The translations under genes were made by a program, and so were the position numbers. DNA of 11,585 nt from the NCBI GenBank assembly GCA_020428185.1, contig JAGQNH010000014.1, positions 1-11,585 on the forward strand, given 5' to 3'. Every line of letters begins with the position of its first letter. Positions within the stretch are counted from its first letter, which is position 1. Source of the DNA: Candidatus Saccharimonadota bacterium (GTDB taxonomy: Bacteria > Patescibacteriota > Saccharimonadia > Saccharimonadales > Saccharimonadaceae). Positions 6,649 to 11,585 of the stretch are shown here, one piece after another. The notes beneath the pieces were generated by a model. That model did no database searches, was not told where the DNA came from, and saw only the letters and a program-made list of their open reading frames with translations.

Positions 6649-7548
6649 TTACGAGCTGAGACTATCGTCGCCATGAGCATGCTTGCGTTGACGCATCCAC
6701 CGAACACAAAGTCCTACAAACAAAACTCCCGCCAAAGACCAGGGTGGCACAAAAACAATGATTGCAGTCTTCGACACCTCCGAACTATCGTAATCAACCT
6801 TGTATCCATATGTCATCTTGTATACGCCTGGCAATAATGGCATCTGCACAGACCCCGACACCACACGTGGAGATCCGGGCATCATAATATGCACCGATTC
6901 GGATCCGATATTCTTCGTCCATAAACCTTCGACCGCTCCTCTGAAGTACGCAACGAAATGCACATTACCTGTATTTTGTACGGTAAATGTATATGGCACA
7001 CTACTCCCCATGACAAGCCACGGGACCGACTCCTTCTTCAGTACGCTCGATCGATCGAGCTCACCGTCGACGGTCATATAAATAAGACTCACTACCTGAA
7101 TAGTGCTTGGAAATGAAGAATCTTGAGGTTGAGTACTTGCAAATAAGGCGTAGTAATAGCCTCCGGGCTTTGCAGATGATGGCACCTGAATTTCATAGCC
7201 AACACTCTTCTTCTCTCGTGGCTGCAAATATACGCTCTCCTGATTCGTGCCAACCCAGTTTCTACTCGGCTCGTTAAACTTGTATTCATAAGAAATTGTA
7301 TCGACAGAAAACTCCTTGATCGACATACTGACTACCATCGTCTTGTCGGTAAGATTCGCAACCGTAGCAGAGCCATATTGCGTAGCACCAGCCTTTACCG
7401 CTATTTGCTTTCGCAAAGGTGATATAGAGAGCCCCTTGTCATGATTTTCGATGGCAGATACCGATGACTGCTGCATGAAAGGTATGGCCAAAACACCAAA
7501 TACGGCCGCAAGTAGCGGTAAGCGTATCGCAAAAACGAATCTAAACAT
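6649..7548 (-). CDS. DUF916-like exported membrane-anchored protein (copy B)
   Basis: 299 residues from the ATG at 7548. A longer reading from TTG at 7584 is rejected, because that TTG is the first part of a TTGACC -35 box and the extension precedes a perfect signal peptide. The signal peptide covers about 1-32 (MFRFVFAIRLP, cleavage VSA/IE). The first domain begins LSISPLRKQIAVKAGATQ, followed by PSSAKPGGYYYALFAS, a pattern common in DUF916-type domains (PA..PGG.Y.A). A second beta domain carries FTVQNTGNVHF. A membrane helix at about 266-283 follows FVPPWS, then a short basic tail (MRQRKHAH). It shares this layout and the PW-before-helix feature with the 2788-3879 protein. The gene lies just downstream of small Tat-like copy B but has its own promoter. 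Confidence 0.82.
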   Translation of the reverse strand: MFRFVFAIRLPLLAAVFGVLAIPFMQQSSVSAIENHDKGLSISPLRKQIAVKAGATQYGSATVANLTDKTMVVSMSIKEFSVDTISYEYKFNEPSRNWVGTNQESVYLQPREKKSVGYEIQVPSSAKPGGYYYALFASTQPQDSSFPSTIQVVSLIYMTVDGELDRSSVLKKESVPWLVMGSSVPYTFTVQNTGNVHFVAYFRGAVEGLWTKNIGSESVHIMMPGSPRVVSGSVQMPLLPGVYKMTYGYKVDYDSSEVSKTAIIVFVPPWSLAGVLFVGLCVRWMRQRKHAHGDDSLSS

Positions 7549-7555
7549 ACTGATT

Positions 7556-7584
7556 AGTGTAGAATTTTCGCAGACTAGGGTCAA
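7556..7584 (-). promoter_or_regulatory. Strong leaderless promoter for DUF916-like copy B
   Basis: On the minus strand, TTGACC (7579-7584) and TACACT (7556-7561) are 17 bp apart, followed by AATCAGT and the ATG at 7548. Transcription would begin at or within 1 nt of the ATG. The -35 overlaps the stop codon of the upstream small gene. Confidence 0.7.
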
Positions 7585-7805
7585 ACGTCTTTTTTCAGCG
7601 GCGTAGCTTGCTTGCCATCACCAGTGCCGCCGTAAGCAGCACTACCATAGCCGGATGCTGAATGCTTTGACTGCATAGATGCAAAACGTAGTGCGGCACT
7701 TAGCCCTGTCATGGCAACAAGACCGATACCGACATGCTTCAAGAAATCCTGTCGATCCATCTGCTTGTTTAACAGCTCTGAAACTTGTGCTTTGATTGGA
7801 TCCAT
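7581..7805 (-). CDS. Small single-arginine Tat-like membrane protein (copy B)
   Basis: 74 residues from the ATG at 7805, with a good ribosome site AGGAAGG (7810-7816). Residues 17-23 read DRQDFLK: the Tat consensus SRRxFLK with aspartate first and glutamine for the second arginine. A hydrophobic stretch (about 25-39) and a Gly/Ser/Tyr tail (SGYGSAAYGG) follow. It is a paralogue of the protein at 2527-2730; numbering matches residue for residue through about position 42, including the single R18 and F21. It lies 85 bp after tatC on the same strand. It may be a Tat substrate, a Tat-associated membrane protein, or a signal-anchored peptide; nothing shows a catalytic function. Confidence 0.78.
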   Translation of the reverse strand: MDPIKAQVSELLNKQMDRQDFLKHVGIGLVAMTGLSAALRFASMQSKHSASGYGSAAYGGTGDGKQATPLKKDV

Positions 7806-7858
7806 CGCGCCTTCCTATTCTATGTATTGTGATTATCTTTAAATCAATTCAATCACGC

Positions 7859-7900
7859 TAGAGCTTATCCGTCAATATATATGGATAAAATTACGCTCTA
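7859..7900. repeat. Interrupted inverted repeat over the tatC stop codon
   Basis: TAGAGCTTATCC (7859-7870) pairs with GGATAA (7883-7888) and GCTCTA (7895-7900), with a 6-nt bulge and a 12-nt loop. The stop codon (7891-7893) lies in the bulge. There is no T-run, so it is not a standard terminator; it may be an mRNA-end or processing structure. Confidence 0.5.
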
Positions 7901-9042
7901 CTCATGACAGAAAATCCGTCAATAGATCGAGGCTGCCTTGCCTGCATAGGTCGTCCCTGAGAAAGATTCTGCCGTCCAGCTCTAGCTGGAGGGCGTACAA
8001 TTCCCGGATTCGGACGCACCTTGACCATACCATCCACTACGCCATTATTTACGGCAGGAGCACGTTTCGTGACGACTTCGGGAGTAACCACCGGCTTCAC
8101 CGGCTCTTCGAGTTCGGACAATTCATCATCCTCAAACAAGAAACTAAAGTCGGTATCGTCAAGCTCCTGCTCAGAAGATGCAGCAGGGCTACTGTTCGCA
8201 CTCGAACCCTTCAGCTCCTCAATAATTGCTGTTAGTGGTGCTTCATTCTCCAATGCTACAGGCATCGCGCTCTTGGACTGTTTAGCGAGCGAACGATGTC
8301 GCAGATAAACTGCCAATGCACCGAGCTCATATACGGCAACTATAGGAGCGGCAACAATGGACATATTCACGGCGTCTGGTGTTGGTGTGATGATTGCGGC
8401 AATCACCGTCGCGGCAATCACGACATATCGCTGACTTGTCAGTAGCACTCCGGGTGGTAACGGTCGAACATAATCAATAATAAATAATACCAACGGAACC
8501 TGGAAAATAACCGCAAGTCCAAAGATATACGTCACAACAAAATTCAAATACGATTCAGCTGTCAAGCTCGGCACGACAGCAGTCCCTGCAAATGTAGCGA
8601 GGAAATCAATAGCTGCTGGCACCGTCACGAAATATCCAAAAGCCGCCCCTGCGGCAGCCAAGAACGTCGAAAGCACAATAAACGTCGCCACAACCTTGCG
8701 TGACGTCCCACCAAGCAACGGCTCCATAAATCGATACATGTGGTAGATAGCTAACGGGATGCACAAAAGTGCACCAAAATAAATACTGACAGTAAAAATA
8801 AAACTAAATCCACCACCCGGCGTCAAATAGATTAGTTTTTGGCCATGGAGCGGTGCCATGACCAAACTAATCAAGAGGTCCTTATACTGGAACCCAATTG
8901 CCGATGCAACGACAAGAGCAAATACCACCCAAAACAAACGTGTTCGAAGCTCATAGATATGCTCCAAAAACGTCAAATCTTTTTTGGAAGTATTAGACTT
9001 CTTCTGCGTCTTCTGCTGCTCGTGCTGACTTCTTTGACCCAT
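7891..9042 (-). CDS. tatC: TatC, Sec-independent protein translocase core, with long C-terminal tail
   Basis: 383 residues from the ATG at 9042 (ribosome site AAGGG 8 nt upstream); a GTG at 9045 is possible. The six-helix TatC core is at about 25-247, with FLEHIYELRTR at 25-35 and PTPDAVN at 220-226. Against E. coli TatC the alignment from F94 to E170 has a constant offset of 11: F105 (F94), Y137 (Y126). D223 matches D211 after a one-residue insertion. Glu103 becomes S114 and Glu170 becomes Q181; a new glutamate, E107, lies near F105. E31 and R33 of the N-terminal motif are kept. The tail, about 250-383, is low-complexity: acidic (DDTDFSFLFEDDELSELEE), then Pro/Arg-rich. Normal TatC has about 250 residues. 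It forms the receptor of the Tat translocase with TatA. It overlaps tatA by 50 bp. Confidence 0.93.
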   Translation of the reverse strand: MGQRSQHEQQKTQKKSNTSKKDLTFLEHIYELRTRLFWVVFALVVASAIGFQYKDLLISLVMAPLHGQKLIYLTPGGGFSFIFTVSIYFGALLCIPLAIYHMYRFMEPLLGGTSRKVVATFIVLSTFLAAAGAAFGYFVTVPAAIDFLATFAGTAVVPSLTAESYLNFVVTYIFGLAVIFQVPLVLFIIDYVRPLPPGVLLTSQRYVVIAATVIAAIITPTPDAVNMSIVAAPIVAVYELGALAVYLRHRSLAKQSKSAMPVALENEAPLTAIIEELKGSSANSSPAASSEQELDDTDFSFLFEDDELSELEEPVKPVVTPEVVTKRAPAVNNGVVDGMVKVRPNPGIVRPPARAGRQNLSQGRPMQARQPRSIDGFSVMSRA

Positions 9043-9175
9043 CACCCATGCCCTTACGTAGTTCTTGCATTGACTGACCTACGCTTCGTGCTAGTTCTGG
9101 TAGCTTTTTACCGCCGACCAATAGTAGAACGATCAGCAGAATGATGATTAATTCAGGTGTCCCAATTCCAAACAT
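8993..9175 (-). CDS. tatA: TatA, pore-forming Tat subunit (short)
   Basis: 60 residues. The membrane helix covers about 4-20, with a polar E8. The hinge and amphipathic helix are GGKKLPELARSVGQSMQELRKG, and a short charged tail follows. The LPEL motif and the adjacent tatC make the assignment safe. E. coli numbering fits directly: F20 of the FG hinge is V20 here, and F39 is L39. Both phenylalanines are important in E. coli TatA. No tatB is seen, so this would be a minimal TatA-TatC system. The last 50 bp of the gene encode the start of TatC in another frame. A purine-rich site (GAGGGAG) precedes the ATG. The 87-bp spacer to the divergent gene at 9263 shows no clear -35 on this side. Confidence 0.92.
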   Translation of the reverse strand: MFGIGTPELIIILLIVLLLVGGKKLPELARSVGQSMQELRKGMGDGSKKSARAAEDAEEV

Positions 9176-9262
9176 GGTACCTACACTCCCTCGCTTATTA
9201 TTTAACTATTACATAGTATCTCGTTTATGATAGTATGGCAATAGGAGATAAACGAAACACAT

Positions 9263-9496
9263 ATGGCATCAACTTACAACTGTATCGGTAGTGACAATAG
9301 TGCATACGGGGCTGGTGACTTCGGATTGTGTAATGGGCAAGCTGTCGGAGCTCCAAATACAGGTGTATTTTGGCAGTCAGTAGACGGGGCCGCGTTCACA
9401 ATTATTGCGCCGCTCGTAATGTCTATCGTCGTTGTGGTTATCGCATCGGTATTTATGAAGCGACGAAACAAGGATAACAATCCTACTTCTTCGTAA
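9263..9496 (+). CDS. Small membrane protein with PNTG motif
   Basis: 77 residues. No N-terminal signal peptide is present. A polar N-terminus (1-43) carries two cysteines (C7, C23) and the motif APNTG (30-34). A strong hydrophobic helix (about 44-64) and a basic tail (MKRRNK) follow. The order PNTG, hydrophobic helix, positive tail resembles an LPXTG-type sorting signal, but the leucine is alanine and there is no export signal ahead of it. It could instead be an N-out, C-in anchored protein. AGGAGA (9243-9248) lies 14 nt before the ATG, farther than usual. A weak plus promoter may be TTAACT (9202-9207) and TATGAT (9226-9231), spacer 18. Its 3' end overlaps the 3' end of grpE by 14 bp. Confidence 0.75.
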   Translation: MASTYNCIGSDNSAYGAGDFGLCNGQAVGAPNTGVFWQSVDGAAFTIIAPLVMSIVVVVIASVFMKRRNKDNNPTSS

Positions 9497-9992
9497 CTTT
9501 CACCATTGCGTGCCGAATCGGTAAACCATTCAATACATACCCCGCCTGAAGTTCTTCGGCAATTATTTCGTGGTCGCCTTCCGCTTCCTCGTCAAACTGA
9601 ATAGCTTCGTGTAGTTCTGGATTAAATGCAGTACCGGGCGCAGCGTCAATGCGGCGTAAATTCATACTATCAAAAGATTTTTCAAGATTCTTGGCAAGTC
9701 CTGATATTCCCTGTGCCCACTTGTTTTCCTTAAGCTCTTCGGGCATATAGCCAATCGCTCTCTCGATGTTGTCTATAACAGGCAAAAGTTTCAATATAGC
9801 CGACATCTCGCCACTTGAGCGCGCTGTCTGTTTTTCTTGTTCCATTCGTTTTCGATAATTTTCGAAATCAGCTCGAGTTCGCTGCAAATCCTCCGTACGT
9901 GCTGCCAATTCCTGCGCTAGTTCTTCCTGAATTTGCAGATCTGCCTGCTGTTGACTATCCTCGGACTGTTGTTGCTTCTTATCCTTTACCAT
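9483..9992 (-). CDS. grpE: GrpE, nucleotide exchange factor for DnaK
   Basis: 169 residues. The N-terminus is Gln/Glu-rich and coiled-coil-like (about 1-60), containing ADFENYRKR (41-49). LLPVIDNIERA lies at 69-79 and the family signature FNPELHEAI at 123-131. The C-terminal beta wing ends GLPIRHAMVKV. GrpE releases ADP from DnaK. The gene follows hrcA on the same strand and is probably co-transcribed under CIRCE control; dnaK and dnaJ are not in the window. The ATG lies inside the last unit of the heptamer array at 9988-10050. The only Shine-Dalgarno-like sequence (AGGAG) is formed within that array, about 14 nt upstream. The 3' end overlaps the convergent gene at 9263-9496 by 14 bp. Confidence 0.95.
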   Translation of the reverse strand: MVKDKKQQQSEDSQQQADLQIQEELAQELAARTEDLQRTRADFENYRKRMEQEKQTARSSGEMSAILKLLPVIDNIERAIGYMPEELKENKWAQGISGLAKNLEKSFDSMNLRRIDAAPGTAFNPELHEAIQFDEEAEGDHEIIAEELQAGYVLNGLPIRHAMVKVTKK

Positions 9993-10050
9993 CTACTATC
10001 TACTATCTCCTAACTACCATCTACAATATACTAACTACCATCTACTAAAT
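9988..10050. repeat. Nine-unit degenerate heptamer array filling the hrcA-grpE spacer
   Basis: Nine uninterrupted 7-bp units on the plus strand. The unit types are ACCATCT (three times), ACTATCT (twice), and one each of CCTAACT, ACAATAT, ACTAACT and ACTAAAT. The array begins 5 bp inside grpE, including its start codon, and ends at the first base of the hrcA stop codon. On the mRNA strand, the junction formed by the CCTAACT unit makes an AGGAG sequence. Confidence 0.85.
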
Positions 10051-10757
10051 TACAAAACTTCTTCTAACATCGCACCGGCATGACGTACGAGTCGCATCAC
10101 CTTGCCATAGCTCTGACGTGTCGGTCCAAGAACTCCAATATAGCTATTGTCACTATACGGCGAACGGAATCGACTAATAATCAAACTTGCTCCACTTGTC
10201 TTACCAATTGGATTTTCACTTCCGATATATACATTTAGTGGCTCATTCGGTGCCGCTTCTCTCAGCCATGGCTCCAGATTGTCAAGAAGCCTCGCAACAG
10301 CCTGCACGTGATCGCCCTGCATAAACTCTGGCTGACTAAAGAGATTGCCGATGCCGCTTAGATATAGCTCGTCACCTATAGTCGCCAAGCCAAGATTTTG
10401 CGTCAATTCCACAAGACTGTCTACAGCGCTACGGATCGCCCTGTCAGCACGATCACCATGAGTACTCACGCGTGCCTCAATCGCCCTCGCACCGCGATCA
10501 AGTTTCGGCACTTCATTGAACTGCGCTTCAGTGATGGCATTAACATAAAACCTATAGCCCTTGTCAGTTGGGATGCGCCCAGCACTAGTGTGCGGCTGAG
10601 AAATAAAGCCGTATTCTTCGAGCTTTGCCATCTCAGAACGAATAGTCGCACTCGATACACCAAACAATTTGGCTAGTGTCACGCTACCGACAGGAGAAGC
10701 AACTTCAGCGTACTCTTCAATGATAGCTGCAAGTATCTGCATTTGACGTTCTGTCAT
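10050..10757 (-). CDS. hrcA: HrcA, heat-shock repressor (short form)
   Basis: 235 residues from the ATG at 10757. MTERQMQILAAIIEEY is the normal HrcA start. Upstream in-frame starts (10775, and GTG 10784 inside CIRCE) would place the promoter within the gene. The winged-helix domain covers about 1-72, with PVGS (22-25), SSATIRSEMAKLEEYG (35-50) and TSAGRIPTDKGYR (57-69), the most conserved HrcA motifs. The rest is a dimerisation/GAF-like region, shorter than usual (HrcA is generally about 340 residues). It binds CIRCE and represses chaperone genes. The ATG is 6 nt after TATAAT, so the mRNA is probably leaderless. The gene is autoregulated, because CIRCE covers its promoter. Confidence 0.95.
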   Translation of the reverse strand: MTERQMQILAAIIEEYAEVASPVGSVTLAKLFGVSSATIRSEMAKLEEYGFISQPHTSAGRIPTDKGYRFYVNAITEAQFNEVPKLDRGARAIEARVSTHGDRADRAIRSAVDSLVELTQNLGLATIGDELYLSGIGNLFSQPEFMQGDHVQAVARLLDNLEPWLREAAPNEPLNVYIGSENPIGKTSGASLIISRFRSPYSDNSYIGVLGPTRQSYGKVMRLVRHAGAMLEEVL

Positions 10758-10763
10758 ACTTTC

Positions 10764-10792
10764 ATTATACCTCATTTTTAGCACTCCTGCAA
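10764..10792 (-). promoter_or_regulatory. hrcA promoter, leaderless
   Basis: On the minus strand, TTGCAG (10787-10792) and TATAAT (10764-10769) are 17 bp apart. The expected start is the A of the hrcA ATG. The -35 lies inside the CIRCE spacer, so repressor binding would block polymerase. Confidence 0.75.
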
Positions 10793-10804
10793 CTAGAGTG
10801 CCAG
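10778..10804. promoter_or_regulatory. CIRCE operator (HrcA binding site)
   Basis: TTAGCACTC, a 9-bp spacer, then GAGTGCCAG. The left arm matches the CIRCE consensus perfectly; the right arm matches 7 of 9 positions (consensus GAGTGCTAA). It overlaps the hrcA promoter and is 3 bp from the extended -10 of the divergent gene at 10823, so HrcA may control both directions. Confidence 0.93.
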
Positions 10805-10807
10805 TCG

Positions 10808-10816
10808 TGCTATACT
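10808..10816 (+). promoter_or_regulatory. Extended -10 promoter of the small helical gene
   Basis: TGCTATACT is a TGnTATACT extended -10. The next ATG in the right place is at 10823, 6 nt later, so this transcript is probably leaderless as well. No good -35 is present, as is common with an extended -10. Confidence 0.65.
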
Positions 10817-10822
10817 ATGATT

Positions 10823-11071
10823 ATGGGATTTTTTGATGAACTCACCGACTTCGTCAACGAAGTAAAAACTATCAAAACAGAGTTTAATGATATCGCCGGT
10901 GGCGTCGTCGATGACGTCAAAACAAGCGCCGACAATGTCAAAAAAACCGTCGGCGACACGGCTGACGAAATCAAGTCATCGGCTAGTGAGATTAGATCGA
11001 CACTGCAAAAAACAGAACAGCTTGATCCTGTTGCCGAAGTCTCAGAAGAGCACTCCGATACAAACAACTAG
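10823..11071 (+). CDS. Small amphipathic helical protein, possibly heat-shock regulated
   Basis: 82 residues from the ATG at 10823; another ATG 6 bp upstream (10817) lies right after the -10 and would not be transcribed. The sequence is highly charged and helical: VKTIKTEFNDIAGGVVDDVKTSADNVKKTV, then DEIKSSASEIRSTLQ. The spacing of hydrophobic residues suggests one long amphipathic helix, as in LEA/YtxH-like stress proteins, but I cannot name a family. There are no cysteines and no signal peptide, so it is probably cytoplasmic or membrane-surface bound. Its promoter adjoins CIRCE, which hints at membership of the HrcA regulon. The adenylate-kinase-like gene starts 30 bp downstream and may be co-transcribed. 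Confidence 0.75.
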   Translation: MGFFDELTDFVNEVKTIKTEFNDIAGGVVDDVKTSADNVKKTVGDTADEIKSSASEIRSTLQKTEQLDPVAEVSEEHSDTNN

Positions 11072-11101
11072 CGTCATATATCACGAAAGGACCTTCATAT
11101 A

Positions 11102-11585
11102 ATGAATATGGAACATTCTCACATATCTCCTGATCATCTCGAAAAAATCAAAAAATGGCTCGGCACCGGAGCGATAAATATTTTTGGCCTACCTTTCGCA
11201 GGCAAAGACACTCACGGCCGCGAATTGTCGCAATTATTTGATGCTCCGCTTCTTAGTTCGGGTGAAGTATTTCGCAATACCGAGTTAAAGCCCGAAGTCA
11301 AAGAAATACTCGACGCTGGCATACTCCCACCATCAGATGTCTTTGCAGAAATATTCACACCGTATCTTAGCAAATCCGATTTCGAAGACCGCCCACTTAT
11401 TCTTAGTTCTGTCGGTCGCTGGATTGGCGAAGAACAAGGAATCATAGATGCCGCACGCGAAGCAAACCATCCGATAAAAGCCGTTATTTATCTACACCTC
11501 AACGAAGAAACCGTTCACCAACGATTTGAAAAATCAAAAGAAATTGGCGATCGTGGCGAACGAGCCGATGATGCTGCGCATAAAC
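11102..11585 (+). CDS. Adenylate kinase-like nucleoside monophosphate kinase, partial (3' end beyond window)
   Basis: 161 codons visible. A short N-terminal extension (about 20 residues) precedes a P-loop, GLPFAGKDT (29-37), equivalent to GxPGAGKGT. LSSGEVFR (51-58) matches the NMP-binding segment (STGD.(L/F)R), ILPPSD (74-79) matches G.(L/I)VPD, and RGERADD near the end of the visible part matches the lid arginine motif of the ADK family. In place of the usual GFPRT..Q there is SVGRWIGEEQ (104-113). The enzyme would move phosphate between ATP and a nucleoside monophosphate; the altered P-loop and NMP region leave the exact substrate open. The ATG at 11102 has AAAGGA about 10 nt upstream. A second ATG lies at 11108. 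Confidence 0.8.
   Translation, partial: MNMEHSHISPDHLEKIKKWLGTGAINIFGLPFAGKDTHGRELSQLFDAPLLSSGEVFRNTELKPEVKEILDAGILPPSDVFAEIFTPYLSKSDFEDRPLILSSVGRWIGEEQGIIDAAREANHPIKAVIYLHLNEETVHQRFEKSKEIGDRGERADDAAHK

Noticed and set aside
7549..7584. Longer N-terminus for DUF916-like copy B starting at TTG 7584
   Set aside because: The TTG is part of a TTGACC -35 box with a TACACT -10 17 bp downstream; the internal ATG at 7548 starts a perfect signal peptide.
9471..9484. Intrinsic terminator for grpE or the small plus gene
   Set aside because: The stem is only 5 bp (AGGAT/ATCCT) and is followed by a broken T-run, and it lies inside coding sequence on both strands.
9988..10050. CRISPR-like array
   Set aside because: Units are 7 bp with no spacers and no cas genes nearby; this is a tandem repeat.
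10758..10784. HrcA starts at GTG 10784 or ATG 10775
   Set aside because: Both lie upstream of the predicted transcription start, and the GTG is inside CIRCE. The ATG at 10757 gives the usual HrcA N-terminus.

Overview
The window most resembles the genome of a Candidate Phyla Radiation (Patescibacteria) bacterium, probably a Saccharibacterium (TM7). This is an inference from gene content: a compact layout, short forms of HrcA and TatA, a TatA-TatC export system without TatB, several signal-peptide surface proteins with WxL-like and DUF916-like folds, histidine-rich membrane-anchor proteins, and a phage-tail-like fibre protein. The standard bacterial code reads every gene cleanly. No tRNA, rRNA, CRISPR array, transposase or integrase is visible.

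Layout. (1) 1-2174, minus: the 5' part (724 codons) of a large modular fibre/tail-like protein that runs off the left edge. (2) 2175-2526: a gene-free leader with two inverted arrays of a degenerate 7-bp repeat, an 18-bp palindrome, two hairpins and a promoter. (3) 2527-6051, minus: a small single-arginine Tat-like membrane protein, a DUF916-like protein, a WxL-like protein and a PKD/Ig-like protein. (4) 6085-6642, plus: a second WxL-like protein, divergent from the PKD gene across only 33 bp. (5) 6649-9175, minus: a second DUF916-like protein, a second single-arginine Tat-like protein, tatC with a long tail, and tatA overlapping tatC. (6) 9263-9496, plus: a 77-residue membrane protein with a PNTG motif. 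(7) 9483-10757, minus: grpE and hrcA, separated by nine 7-bp units that run from one coding end to the other. (8) From 10778, plus: a CIRCE operator, a small helical protein, and a partial adenylate-kinase-like gene.

How it fits together. Regions 1 to 5 look like a cell-surface island. Three protein types occur twice (small Tat-like, DUF916-like, WxL-like), with a fibre protein and a Tat translocase beside them. Sec signal peptides would export the large proteins. The two small proteins carry Tat-like motifs with one arginine instead of two. The adjacent TatC has serine where E. coli has Glu103, a residue involved in twin-arginine recognition, so the two departures may be linked. Regions 7 and 8 are a heat-shock control node: HrcA and GrpE, with CIRCE lying between divergent promoters.

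Many genes have a -10 box 6 to 8 nt before the ATG and no Shine-Dalgarno sequence, which suggests leaderless mRNAs. Three surface genes also share the heptamer CTAATCA at this point.
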